Shown piece by piece: positions 51,160 to 59,362 of a DNA stretch of 64,000 nt (positions are counted from its first letter, which is position 1; every line of letters starts with the position of its first letter). This DNA is from Arthrobacter sp. Y81. Lineage in GTDB: Bacteria > Actinomycetota > Actinomycetes > Actinomycetales > Micrococcaceae. The position numbers and the translations under genes were made by a program. Location of the stretch: positions 1-64,000 of the forward strand of contig NZ_PJIL01000017.1 in the NCBI RefSeq assembly GCF_002929335.1, written 5' to 3'. The notes beneath the pieces were generated by a model. That model saw only the letters and a program-made list of their open reading frames with translations. It was not told the origin of the DNA and did no database searches.

Positions 51160-53280
51160 CTAGACGACGGTGAGGGTTACGACGGAACCCTCAGGCACCT
51201 GGGTGTTCACCGGATCCTGGTCCCGCACTGTTCCGAAGAAGCCGCCCAGGATGTTGTTCACCCGGACTTCGAAGCCGAGCTTCTCCAGCGCCTTGCGGGC
51301 ATCGTTGGCCTGTTTGCCGATGTAGCTGGGGACATCCACGAGCTTGGGGCCCTTGGACACCGTGAGCGTGACGGACTCGCCGCGCGTCAGGGCGCCGGAA
51401 GACGGCTCCTGGGCTACTACAGCGCCCTTGGGGACCTTCTTGTCGTTGACCGTTTCAGGCGAGATGACGGCCTTCAGGCCTGCGGCCTCAATCGCTTTGA
51501 CCGCGGCGCCCTGGTCCTGCCCACGCACGTCAGGCACCGGTATGGGCTCGGGTCCCTTGGAGACGGTCAGGCTGACGGGCGTACCGCGCCGGGCCGGAGT
51601 GCCGGCCGCAGGATCCTGGGCAAGGACGGTGCCTGCGGGCTCTGTTTCGCTGAAGGTCTCGGTGACGGTGCCCAGTGCCATCTCGGCGCCGTTGAGCTCG
51701 TTCTTTGCCTCGTCCAGGGACTTGCCGCTCATTCCGGGCAGGGGAAACAGCTGGGGACCTTTGGAAACGAAGAGCGATACCGGCTGGAACTTGCGGATTT
51801 CCCGCCCCGCCTCAGGTTCGGTGCCCACCACGAGACCGGCCCGGATGTCGTCGTCGAAAACATCCTTGGTGGTGGACTGGAATCCGGCGGTCCCCAGCAG
51901 CTGCTGGGCTTCCGCCACTGTCTTGTTGGCGACCCGGGGAATCGTCCCCGGGGACCCGGGCCCCATACCGAAGAACCAGCCTGCGCCCGTTGCCAGCAGC
52001 GCCGCGATCACCAGGATGATGATCCAGAGGAGGCCCCGACGGCGGGGGTTGCCTTCGCGGAGCGACCGGACCGGCGTAGACGCTGCCTTTGACTGCGCCC
52101 TCGCCGCGTCGCGGTCAAGCTTGCGCTGTGCCCGTTTGCTCATCGGGGACGCGGTGTCCGGTTCGTCCTCGGTATCCCCGAAAGCGGCTTCCGGCTCAGC
52201 CGGGGCCGCCAGGGCACCGAACTGGCCCGGGTGCCGCGGTGACGACGAGAGTACCGTGGTGGGATTGCTCTGGCGCGAGATGATTTCTGTTGGATGCTGT
52301 CCGGCGGACAGGACCTCTGTGTGGTCCTGATGTGCAGGAGGCGGCGACCCGACAGGCGGGTGTGCAGGCGGGCGCACCCCTGCCGGTGAATGGGCGACGG
52401 CGGCGGTCGCGGCCGGTGGCTGAAGATCCAGTTCGGCATCGGTGAGGTTGGTACGGATGTGCCTTAGCTCCGACAGGAGCGCGTTGCCGTCCACCGGGCG
52501 CTGCTCGGGGTCCCTCGCCGTGCACCACTGCACCAGCTCGTCCACTTCGGCAGCCAGCCCCGGCACGTTGGCCGAAGGGGCTTCCACCGAGGAATTCACA
52601 TGTTGGTAGGCCACCTGGATGGGGACTTCGCCGTCGAACGGCTGCTTGCCCGTGATCATTTCGTACAGCATGATGCCCACCGAGTAGATGTCGCTGCGGG
52701 CATCCGCGGTCCTGCCGAGCACCAGCTCCGGCGACAGGTATGCCACCGTGCCGATCAGGGCTCCTGTGCTCGTTGAGGTGGTGACCGCCCGGGCCAGGCC
52801 GAAGTCACCCAGTTTGATGCGCCCGTCATCGGCGATCAGGACATTCTCCGGTTTGATGTCCCGGTGGATCAGGCCGGCTGCGTGGGCCGACCCCAGCCCT
52901 TCCACCACGGGGTCGATCAGCGCCAGGGCAAGGCGGGGAGACAGCGCGCCTTTCTCCCTGATCACGTCGCGGAGGGTGTGGCCCTTGATGTATTCCATCA
53001 CCAGATAGGCGGTCGGTCCATCGGAGCCTTGGTCCAGGACGCCTACGACATGAGGGTGGGACAGCTTGGCCGCGGCCTTAGCTTCCCGGCCCAGCCTGTC
53101 CAGGAAGTTACCGTCGTTCACCAGGTGCGGATGAAGGACCTTGAGTGCAACGTCGCGCTCGAGGCGCTGGTCCGTTGCGAGGTAAACGGTGGACATTCCG
53201 CCGCGCGCCAGTCTGGACTGGACCCGGTAACGGTTGTCCACCAGCGTTCCAACGAGGGAGTCCGACACTTTTTCCTGCAC
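51160..53280 (-). CDS. pknL: Ser/Thr protein kinase with four PASTA domains (PknL-like)
   Basis: A 706-residue membrane kinase. Kinase domain residues 15-280 with Lys47 (VALK), HRDIKPEN (catalytic Asp141), DFG 159-161 and a Thr/Ser-rich activation loop ending GTVAYLSPE. Residues 285-412 are a Pro/Ser-rich linker, the transmembrane helix is about 415-437, and four PASTA repeats fill 445-706, which bind cell-wall precursors. Mycobacterial PknL lacks PASTA repeats of this number, so the gene name rests on synteny with aroG and the Rv2175c-type gene. Leaderless GTG start predicted. Confidence 0.9.
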   Translation of the reverse strand: MQEKVSDSLVGTLVDNRYRVQSRLARGGMSTVYLATDQRLERDVALKVLHPHLVNDGNFLDRLGREAKAAAKLSHPHVVGVLDQGSDGPTAYLVMEYIKGHTLRDVIREKGALSPRLALALIDPVVEGLGSAHAAGLIHRDIKPENVLIADDGRIKLGDFGLARAVTTSTSTGALIGTVAYLSPELVLGRTADARSDIYSVGIMLYEMITGKQPFDGEVPIQVAYQHVNSSVEAPSANVPGLAAEVDELVQWCTARDPEQRPVDGNALLSELRHIRTNLTDAELDLQPPAATAAVAHSPAGVRPPAHPPVGSPPPAHQDHTEVLSAGQHPTEIISRQSNPTTVLSSSPRHPGQFGALAAPAEPEAAFGDTEDEPDTASPMSKRAQRKLDRDAARAQSKAASTPVRSLREGNPRRRGLLWIIILVIAALLATGAGWFFGMGPGSPGTIPRVANKTVAEAQQLLGTAGFQSTTKDVFDDDIRAGLVVGTEPEAGREIRKFQPVSLFVSKGPQLFPLPGMSGKSLDEAKNELNGAEMALGTVTETFSETEPAGTVLAQDPAAGTPARRGTPVSLTVSKGPEPIPVPDVRGQDQGAAVKAIEAAGLKAVISPETVNDKKVPKGAVVAQEPSSGALTRGESVTLTVSKGPKLVDVPSYIGKQANDARKALEKLGFEVRVNNILGGFFGTVRDQDPVNTQVPEGSVVTLTVV

Positions 53281-53286
53281 CCTACG

Positions 53287-53292
53287 ATCCTA
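53287..53292 (-). promoter_or_regulatory. -10 element for leaderless PASTA-kinase mRNA
   Basis: TAGGAT on the minus strand ends exactly 6 nt before the GTG at 53280. Confidence 0.5.
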
Positions 53293-53351
53293 AGTGCTAC
53301 ACGGAAACGGGCCCGAATCGACATGCAATCCGGACCCGTATCGTTACCCAC

Positions 53352-53376
53352 CCGGCACGCTTTTGACGCGTGCCGG
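53352..53376 (-). terminator. Hairpin after the LysM gene
   Basis: A 9-bp stem CCGGCACGC/GCGTGCCGG with a 7-nt loop, 7 nt beyond the LysM gene stop. No T-run on the minus strand; weak terminator at best. Confidence 0.5.
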
Positions 53377-53382
53377 AACGGA

Positions 53383-54741
53383 TTAACTGAAGTTCTTCTT
53401 GTGTGCCTTGATCGCAGCGACGTAGGACTTGGTGTCTTCGTACATGCCGTACTTGCTGACCGAGTACTGGCCCTGGTAGTACCCGGCGATGGCGTGGTCC
53501 ATGTCCTTGCTGGTGCTGATCAGCTGGCGGATGATGGCCACGCCTGCCGTTGCGTTGTCATACGGATCGAGCAGGTTCAGTTTGCGGCCCACAAGGTCCG
53601 AAGCCCATTCGCCCGACGTCGGGATGACCTGCATGGTGCCAATCGCGTTGGCCGGTGAAACGGCGCGCTGGTCGAAACCGGACTCCTGGTACGCGAACGC
53701 CAGAGCGAGCGAGGGATCCACGCCCATCCGCCGTGCGGTGTCCGCGACGATCGACTTCATCTGTTCCCGGCTGGGCACGGGGGAGGCGTTGAGCAGGGCC
53801 TTGTTCTGGTTGGCGGACGAGACCACAGCCGCGGGGTAGGTGAACCCGAGGAACGAACCCGGCACCAGGGGAGTGACGCTGGCGGCGGGCTGGATCGAGG
53901 CTCCGGGGATGACCAGCTTGTTCCCCGGGTAGATCATGCTGGACATGGTCAGCTTGTTCGCGGACAGGATGTCTGACAGTTTGACGCCGTGTTTGGCGGC
54001 AATGGCGGACAGTGTGTCGCCGGACTTGACCGTGTAGGAGCCGGAGCTGGCGGCCGGTGCCGGTGCCGGGGCTTGCGCCGGAGCCGGTGCGGGGTTGGCG
54101 GCCGGGGCCGCGGACTGGCCGCTGCCGATCTTGACCTTTTGTCCCGGGTAGATGATGGAGCTCATGTTGAGGCCGTTCCAGCTCAACACTTCCGACAGCT
54201 TGACGCCGTGCCGTGCGGCGATGGCGCCCAGTGTGTCGCCGGATTTGACGGTGTAGACGCTGCCGCCGGTGCTGGCTGTGGCTGCTGCGGGGGCAGCAGG
54301 CTTGGCCGCGGGGGCGGAGGGGGCCGCAGCCGAACCGGTCAGCTTGATCTTCTGCCCCGGATAGATGACGGTGTTCGCCTGCAGGTTGTTCAGCTTCAGG
54401 ACCGCGTAGGTGTCCAGGCCGTAGCGGCCCGCGATGCTGCTGATGGTGTCGCCGCGGGCAATGGTGTACTCGGCCGGCGCCGCGGGCTGGGCGGGCCGCA
54501 GGGAGCTGGGAATGGACGTGGAAACCGACGCCGCAGGGATGACGCCTGACTTCAGTGCCGCTTCCTGGGCCTGCATGGCCGCAGCGAGCGTGGCGGGCAC
54601 GGTCCGCGGGCGGGATTCGGCCGCTGCCGGCTGGGCCATGGCCAGGGAGGACAGGACGACTGCCGGAAGGGCGGCCGTAGTTGCCGCAATCACAGGCAGG
54701 CTCGGCCTGGGGTGCTGCTTTGGCGATCGGGGCGTCGTCAT
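53383..54741 (-). CDS. Secreted LysM x3 lytic transglycosylase-like protein
   Basis: A 452-residue cell-wall protein. Signal peptide residues 1-41 (hydrophobic core PVIAATTAALPAVVLSSLA, cleavage after AAA-ES or nearby). Three LysM peptidoglycan-binding domains at about 90-135, 161-205 and 235-278 (YTVKSGDTL, IYPGQK), separated by Ala/Pro linkers, then a C-terminal lysozyme-like SLT domain (about 320-450) with the catalytic Glu in FAYQESGFD and AIGTMQVIP. Likely cleaves glycan strands. Divergent from the Rv2175c-type gene and downstream of no other gene; next to the PASTA kinase on the same strand. Confidence 0.9.
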   Translation of the reverse strand: MTTPRSPKQHPRPSLPVIAATTAALPAVVLSSLAMAQPAAAESRPRTVPATLAAAMQAQEAALKSGVIPAASVSTSIPSSLRPAQPAAPAEYTIARGDTISSIAGRYGLDTYAVLKLNNLQANTVIYPGQKIKLTGSAAAPSAPAAKPAAPAAATASTGGSVYTVKSGDTLGAIAARHGVKLSEVLSWNGLNMSSIIYPGQKVKIGSGQSAAPAANPAPAPAQAPAPAPAASSGSYTVKSGDTLSAIAAKHGVKLSDILSANKLTMSSMIYPGNKLVIPGASIQPAASVTPLVPGSFLGFTYPAAVVSSANQNKALLNASPVPSREQMKSIVADTARRMGVDPSLALAFAYQESGFDQRAVSPANAIGTMQVIPTSGEWASDLVGRKLNLLDPYDNATAGVAIIRQLISTSKDMDHAIAGYYQGQYSVSKYGMYEDTKSYVAAIKAHKKNFS

Positions 54742-54785
54742 GGGGATGATCCTCTTCTCAGCGGCGAGTGCTGTCGGTCAGGCCT

Positions 54786-54823
54786 GTGTTACGAATGATA
54801 CTAGTGTTACTAAAGTTAGTGTT
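54786..54823. promoter_or_regulatory. Three GTGTT repeats upstream of the LysM gene
   Basis: GTGTT occurs at 54786-54790, 54804-54808 and 54819-54823, the last two as TAGTGTT flanking an ACTAAAGT-like dyad. Possible regulator sites in the 240-bp divergent region; no ydaO (c-di-AMP) riboswitch features were seen. Confidence 0.3.
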
Positions 54824-54971
54824 GGTGCAAATGTGATCTATGTGAATCTCTCACGAATTACCGATTAGCACAAGAATTGTCGGGCATTGTCCATATGCCT
54901 TTTTTCGGAGTGTCGATTTGCGGGTTCAGGCCGCCGCCTCCCGCTGACTAGGCGCAATAGCGCTTCCGTGG

Positions 54972-54977
54972 CAATCT
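54972..54977 (+). promoter_or_regulatory. -10 element for leaderless Rv2175c-type gene
   Basis: CAATCT ends 6 nt before the GTG at 54984; no ribosome binding site precedes that codon. Confidence 0.35.
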
Positions 54978-54983
54978 TGTTCC

Positions 54984-55337
54984 GTGAGTACTGTAGAAAG
55001 CCTTGTAGGCGAATGGCTGCCGCTGCCCGACGTTGCAGAATTGATGAACGTTTCCATCACTAAGGTCCATGGATTGCTGGACGAAAAGGCGCTGGTCGCG
55101 CTCAGGGTCGGCGACCGTCGAATCCGCTCGGTGCCCGCCGACTTTATGCAGGACGGCCATCCGGTGGAAAGCCTCAAGGGGACCATCGTCGTCCTGTCGG
55201 ATGCCGGCTACTCCGATGAGGAGCTGATTACGTGGCTTTTCACCCCGGATGAATCACTGCGGGGCCGGCCTATTGACGCACTGCGTGAAGGCCGCAAGAC
55301 GGAAATCCGCCGCAGGGCACAGTCCCTCGCCTGGTAG
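54984..55337 (+). CDS. Rv2175c-type winged helix-turn-helix DNA-binding protein
   Basis: A 117-residue protein. N-terminal helix-turn-helix (LPLPDVAELMNVSITKVHGLLDEKALVALRVG) and a C-terminal helical domain (SDEELITWLFTPDESLRGRPIDALREGRKTEIRRRAQSLAW). The mycobacterial homologue Rv2175c is phosphorylated by PknL on its N-terminal tail, which blocks DNA binding; the short tail here (STVES) keeps a Thr. Leaderless GTG start predicted. Convergent with the polyprenyl synthase gene. Confidence 0.88.
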   Translation: MSTVESLVGEWLPLPDVAELMNVSITKVHGLLDEKALVALRVGDRRIRSVPADFMQDGHPVESLKGTIVVLSDAGYSDEELITWLFTPDESLRGRPIDALREGRKTEIRRRAQSLAW

Positions 55338-55376
55338 TACCCTCCAGGATCCCCGCTAAGTCCCGATGAGCGCCGG

Positions 55377-55405
55377 GCCGCGCCGCTGAGTTCAGGCGGC
55401 GCGGC
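55377..55405. terminator. GC-rich hairpin between convergent genes
   Basis: A 10-bp stem (55377-55386 with 55396-55405) that includes the stop codon of the polyprenyl synthase in its loop. No T-run; probable weak bidirectional terminator. Confidence 0.5.
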
Positions 55406-56486
55406 TGACGGTTGCCTCGGCCAGCTTCCGCAAGGCCGTCTTGGGCAGGTCTTCCAGCGGCAGCAGGTCGAGTTCCGTGAATGCTGCCCGACCGAATTCC
55501 TCAATCAGTACTTCAGTTGCCTGGAGTGCTCCGCAGTCCACAATGATGCGCCGGATTTCCTCCACGTCCGCATCCGAGAGGTCCGGGCTTCCGAGCTTTG
55601 CGTCAAGGAAACGGGATTCTTCCGGTGCCGCCTGGTCGAGGGTGAAGGCCACCAAGACCGTGCGCTTGCCTTCCCGGAGATCATCGCCCGCGGGCTTGCC
55701 GGTCGTGACGGGATCGCCGAAGACTCCCAGGACGTCGTCCCGGAGCTGGAAGGCTTCGCCGAGGGGCAGGGCAAATGCCGAGTAGCCGCGGAGCAGTTCA
55801 TCGGAGGCGCCTGCAAGCGCACCGCCCAGGGCAAGCGGGTGCTCTGTGGAATATTTTGCCGACTTGAACCGGATGATGGACTGGGCGCGGCTGACCGCAC
55901 CGGCGCGGTCGCGCATGGGTCCCGCGACCTCTTCCAGGATGTCCAGGTACTGGCCCGCCATCACCTCTGCCCGCATCAGGTTAAAGATCAGCCGTGCCTG
56001 GCTTCCCGAGGCCGCCGCCTCGCCGATGTCCGTGAACGTCTCCTCGCTGAACGAGAGGCACAGGTCCCCGGTCAGGATGGCGGCGGCATGACCGAAGCGT
56101 TCACTGTCCAGGGCCCAGCCCTGGGCTTCATGCAGCTGGCTGAAGCGGCGGTGCACACTGGGGCCTCCGCGCCGTGTGTCCGAACGGTCAATGATGTCAT
56201 CGTGGATCAGTGCCGCCGCCTGGAACAGCTCCAGCGCCGATCCCGCAGTGACCACCTCGGTGGCCGCCGCATCTCCGCCGGCGCCGCGCCAGCCCCAGTA
56301 GCACATGAGTGCCCGCAGCCGTTTGCCTCCGGTGACCAGGTTGGAGATGGAGCCCATCAGCGGATCGATGTCCTGGGATATGGCGGACATCACGGATTGG
56401 CGGGTGGCCAGGAAGTCGTTGAGCTTGCCGGCGACGGCGGCCACGAACGCCGTCTGCTCGAGGCGCAGCTGCTCGGCGACCGTCAC
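55392..56486 (-). CDS. Polyprenyl diphosphate synthase (IdsA2-like)
   Basis: A 364-residue trans-isoprenyl diphosphate synthase. First Asp-rich motif IHDDIIDRSDTRRG (about residues 99-112), second LRDDVLGVFGD near 247, and GGKRLR near 54. Condenses IPP with allylic diphosphates, probably to geranylgeranyl or longer chains for quinones, carotenoids or carriers; the chain length cannot be read off. GTG start overlaps the lipoprotein stop by 4 nt (GTGA). Near the Rv2175c-type gene as Rv2173 is in mycobacteria. Confidence 0.9.
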   Translation of the reverse strand: MTVAEQLRLEQTAFVAAVAGKLNDFLATRQSVMSAISQDIDPLMGSISNLVTGGKRLRALMCYWGWRGAGGDAAATEVVTAGSALELFQAAALIHDDIIDRSDTRRGGPSVHRRFSQLHEAQGWALDSERFGHAAAILTGDLCLSFSEETFTDIGEAAASGSQARLIFNLMRAEVMAGQYLDILEEVAGPMRDRAGAVSRAQSIIRFKSAKYSTEHPLALGGALAGASDELLRGYSAFALPLGEAFQLRDDVLGVFGDPVTTGKPAGDDLREGKRTVLVAFTLDQAAPEESRFLDAKLGSPDLSDADVEEIRRIIVDCGALQATEVLIEEFGRAAFTELDLLPLEDLPKTALRKLAEATVSRAA

Positions 56487-57013
56487 TTGGCGGACTCGGC
56501 TGCGACGTTGGCGCCAATCGTGAACGTGGAGACCCCGCCGGTTTCCACCACTGCTATGTTCACGGTTTCGTTGTCACCACGGAGGAAGTCCTTTGACGCC
56601 ACTGCACCCACATTCTCCCCGGGCACAGCCTTGAAACCCTGGGCTTCCATCTCTTTCGTATAGAAAGCCACGACGGCGGCAGCCGGGGAGGTGATGTTTC
56701 CCACCAGGGCAGCGGTCGCCGGAGTGGACGTCTTGTCAAAGCTGCTCGAGACCACCTTTGACCCGGGCATGACCGGCAGCAGTTTTTCCGGGAAGCCGGA
56801 GACGAGCGCGCCGACGGTTGCTGTGGTTCCGGGTGACGCCGAAGGGCTCGCCGGTGCAGTGGTGGATGCCTGTTCAGTGACGGAAGCTGAAGCGCTGGCC
56901 GTCCCCGAGGCCTTGGCGCCGGGATCGGCCGGGGTGCATGCCGCCAGGGCCAGCACGGCGCCGGCCACGATCACGGCACAGCCCGCAGGCTTGAGCTTTC
57001 CAATTACCTTCAC
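56483..57013 (-). CDS. Predicted lipoprotein
   Basis: A 176-residue protein with a lipoprotein signal peptide: basic KVIGKLKPAG, hydrophobic core and lipobox LALAAC (Cys at about residue 26). Residues 27-65 are a Ser/Thr/Ala linker and 70-176 a compact outer domain (VGALVSGFPEKLLPVMPGSKVVSSSF, FYTKEMEAQGFK). No known family recognised. The GTG at 57013 has AGGAGG 9 nt upstream; longer in-frame starts would spoil the signal peptide. Translationally coupled to the polyprenyl synthase. Confidence 0.83.
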   Translation of the reverse strand: MKVIGKLKPAGCAVIVAGAVLALAACTPADPGAKASGTASASASVTEQASTTAPASPSASPGTTATVGALVSGFPEKLLPVMPGSKVVSSSFDKTSTPATAALVGNITSPAAAVVAFYTKEMEAQGFKAVPGENVGAVASKDFLRGDNETVNIAVVETGGVSTFTIGANVAAESAK

Positions 57014-57074
57014 AGAAACTGTCCTCCTGGTGTTGACGCCGGATTCAGCCTCCAGTTTAGTCAGTCCCACGGCA

Positions 57075-57080
57075 TAGGAT
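57075..57080 (+). promoter_or_regulatory. -10 element for leaderless dinB mRNA
   Basis: TAGGAT ends 7 nt before the GTG at 57088. No LexA box (GAAC-N4-GTTC type) was seen nearby. Confidence 0.45.
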
Positions 57081-57087
57081 TGTAGGC

Positions 57088-58314
57088 GTGGGGTCGGAAC
57101 AGGATAAACAGAAGCTCGAAGCGACCCTCAGGGAGCTCCGTCGAAGCAGCATCCTGCATGTGGACATGGACGCTTTTTTCGTCTCGGTGGAACTCCGCAG
57201 CCGTCCGGGCCTGCGCGGAAAGCCGGTGATCGTCGGTTACCCGGCGGAGCGTTCGGTTGTCCTGTCCGCCTCCTATGAAGCCCGGGCCTTCGGGGTGAAG
57301 TCCGCGATGCCCATGGCGGTCGCGGCGCGCATGTGCCCCTCGGCAATCATCATCGAACCCCGGCACAAGCTCTACTATGAGGTTTCTGCACAGCTGATGG
57401 CGATCTTCGGGTCCATCACGGACCTGGTGGAGCCCCTGAGTGTCGACGAAGCCTTCCTCGACGTCGGCGGAGCCATCCGGCGGCTGGGAAGTCCGCGCGA
57501 GATCGGTGAGATTATCCGCCGGCGCGTGCTGGGCGAGCTCGGCATCACCGCATCCGTCGGCATAGCTGCCAGCAAATTTGTGGCCAAAATAGCCTCCACC
57601 CGGTGCAAGCCGGACGGACTCCTGCTCATCGCGCCCGATGAGACAGTTGCCTACCTGCACAGTCTTCCGGTCAACGCGCTCTGGGGTGTCGGAGCCAAGA
57701 CGGTCGAGGTATTGGCGCGCATGGGAATCCGGACTGTGGCGGATGTGGCCGCGACGCCGCCGGCCTCGCTGAAGAAATCGCTGGGGGCCTCCGGCGAGCA
57801 CGTCTACAGGCTTTCGTGGGGGATAGACCCCCGGCCGGTGACTCCGGTCCGCCTGGAGAAGAGCATCGGTGCCGAGGAAACGTTCGCTGTGGATACGGCC
57901 GATGACGTGCTCCTGCACCGGGAGCTGCTGCGTTTGTCGCACCGGACGGCCGAGCGGCTCCGAAGCACAGGAATGGTTGCCAGGACCATCTCCCTCAAAC
58001 TCCGCTACGCCGATTTCTCCACCATCACACGCAGCAGGACCGTGCACGCCCCGGTTGACAGTGCTCAGCTGATCTATGCCGTCACCGTTCAGCTCCTCGA
58101 ATCGCTGGGCACGCGGCCCATGACGGTCCGCCTTGTCGGAGTGAGGGCGGAGCAGCTCGATGATGCCGCCCACACTTCACTGCAGCTCAGCCTGGACCGC
58201 CGCGATGACAATTGGCGAGCGGCAGAACAGGTCCTGGACAGGGTGGCTGAGAAGTTCGGCGCGAAATCGGTGCTTCCGGCGCGGCTGCTTGACCCGTACA
58301 ACACCGCCGACTGA
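57088..58314 (+). CDS. dinB: DNA polymerase IV
   Basis: A 408-residue Y-family polymerase for translesion synthesis. Catalytic Asp residues in ILHVDMDAFFVSVE and SVDEAFLDV, palm ARAFGVKSAMP, the helix-hairpin-helix LWGVGAKTVEVLARMGI, and a C-terminal little finger domain ending AKSVLPARLLD. A clamp-binding peptide is not obvious at the C-terminus. GTG start with a -10 hexamer 7 nt upstream. Divergent from the lipoprotein gene. Confidence 0.95.
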   Translation: MGSEQDKQKLEATLRELRRSSILHVDMDAFFVSVELRSRPGLRGKPVIVGYPAERSVVLSASYEARAFGVKSAMPMAVAARMCPSAIIIEPRHKLYYEVSAQLMAIFGSITDLVEPLSVDEAFLDVGGAIRRLGSPREIGEIIRRRVLGELGITASVGIAASKFVAKIASTRCKPDGLLLIAPDETVAYLHSLPVNALWGVGAKTVEVLARMGIRTVADVAATPPASLKKSLGASGEHVYRLSWGIDPRPVTPVRLEKSIGAEETFAVDTADDVLLHRELLRLSHRTAERLRSTGMVARTISLKLRYADFSTITRSRTVHAPVDSAQLIYAVTVQLLESLGTRPMTVRLVGVRAEQLDDAAHTSLQLSLDRRDDNWRAAEQVLDRVAEKFGAKSVLPARLLDPYNTAD

Positions 58315-58616
58315 GTGCGGTACCCGCCCCCGGAAGGCATTCCGGGCTCCCCGGCGGACAAGGCGCCTGTGCCCCGCCCGGCCCCGCCCGCAGCGTCTTT
58401 CAGAACAGGGCACAACAAACTATCCTTAGATATACGTAGATTTCGAACGTCTGGAATTACTGAACGGCCAGCTGCATCAGTCCGTCGTCCGAATGCGTGG
58501 AACCCGGGTCCTCCGGTATACGGTGGCCGGGAACCTCCTGCGCATGCCGGACGTTATCGGATTGAGAACCAGAGGCCACGGCACGTCCGGACGTTGGCCG
58601 ACTTAAGGAGGTCGTG
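58315..58616. other. Intergenic region between dinB and the DUF3040 gene
   Basis: About 300 nt without a gene. A 7-bp hairpin CCCGGAA/TTCCGGG near 58335-58352 may end dinB transcription. An A/T-rich patch around 58418-58442 (with TATACG) could contain the promoter of the DUF3040 gene, leaving a leader of roughly 170 nt that ends in AAGGAGG at 58605-58611. Nothing else is recognised. Confidence 0.4.
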
Positions 58617-58988
58617 ATGCCGCTCTCGGAGCACGAACAGAAGTTGCTCGAGCAGCTGGAGAAGCAGCTGCACGAGGACGATCCGAAGTTTGCCAACTCA
58701 ATGGGATCGGATCCGGGCCGCAACTGGTCCACGCGCCATATTGTGATGGGCGTATTGGCCACCCTGGCCGGTGTTCTCCTCCTGCTGGTGGGCGTATCAC
58801 TTCAGAACATTTTTGTTGGTGTCCTCGGTTTCATTGTGATGGGAGCCGGAGTCTATTTCGCAACGATGCGCAGTTCCGCCGCCGGGAAAGCAAAATCGTC
58901 CGGCGCCAAGAAAACCGGCAAAGGGCGCAGCTCATTCATGAGCGGCCTTGAGGAACGCTGGGACGAACGCCGCCGCGGCGAACCGTGA
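58617..58988 (+). CDS. DUF3040 membrane protein
   Basis: A 123-residue protein. N-terminal LSEHEQKLLEQLEKQLHEDDPKFA is the DUF3040 signature, followed by two close transmembrane segments (about 42-62 and 66-84) and a basic C-terminal tail. Occurs just upstream of mraZ in many actinobacteria, and by position may serve envelope growth; function is unknown. ATG 58617 is 5 nt after AAGGAGG, better spaced than the GTG at 58614. Confidence 0.88.
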   Translation: MPLSEHEQKLLEQLEKQLHEDDPKFANSMGSDPGRNWSTRHIVMGVLATLAGVLLLLVGVSLQNIFVGVLGFIVMGAGVYFATMRSSAAGKAKSSGAKKTGKGRSSFMSGLEERWDERRRGEP

Positions 58989-59043
58989 CAGCCGTTCGCT
59001 AACGCTCCACTTCGCACCACCCTGCCTCCGGCAGACCCGCATG

Positions 59044-59067
59044 AAGACCCGCCCCGGCGGGTCTTTT
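59044..59067 (+). terminator. Terminator after the DUF3040 gene
   Basis: A 10-bp stem AAGACCCGCC (59044-59053) with GGCGGGTCTT (59056-59065) followed by TT; the tight CC loop would open by a base pair or two. Confidence 0.8.
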
Positions 59068-59266
59068 GCTTTTAAACGCCGACAATCCGGGGCGGCGATC
59101 CCGGAGGCCCATCGCGGTGGGTGCGGCCTCCCGCCGTCGTCCTCCCAGGGGACGTCCGCGTGCGCCACTCAACGCCGTAACCCCTCCACTTTCCACCACG
59201 CCCCCGGGACCCTGTATTTCCGGGGGATTATTCGTCCAATCCCGGGATGAATCTTTTCGTGTCGCG

Positions 59267-59298
59267 TTGACTGTGGAGCGATGTGGAGTAAAGTGGAG
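59267..59298 (+). promoter_or_regulatory. mraZ promoter with three-repeat MraZ operator
   Basis: -35 TTGACT (59267-59272), -10 TAAAGT (59289-59294), 16-bp spacing. Three exact GTGGAG repeats at 59273-59278, 59283-59288 and 59293-59298, one per 10 bp, cover the spacer and -10. MraZ is known to bind short G-rich direct repeats at such spacing in front of its own operon, so this is very likely its autoregulatory site. Confidence 0.82.
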
Positions 59299-59362
59299 CG
59301 AGTAAGAGGGTAGTGGCAGCACAGGGGACGTGCAGCTCCTGACGACAGACAGGCGGGTGGCC

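Larger units (their letters stand above)
58989..59362. other. Control region upstream of mraZ
   Basis: No gene. Holds the terminator of the DUF3040 gene at 59044-59067, about 190 nt of featureless GC-rich sequence, and from 59267 the mraZ promoter with its three GTGGAG repeats. The leader after the promoter is about 65 nt. Confidence 0.7.

Noticed and set aside
54742..54983. Possible c-di-AMP (ydaO) riboswitch before the LysM gene
   Set aside because: Such riboswitches often precede wall-lytic genes in actinobacteria, but the conserved G-rich core and length are not present here.
57014..57087. LexA box in front of dinB
   Set aside because: No GAAC-N4-GTTC-like palindrome is visible in the short divergent region.
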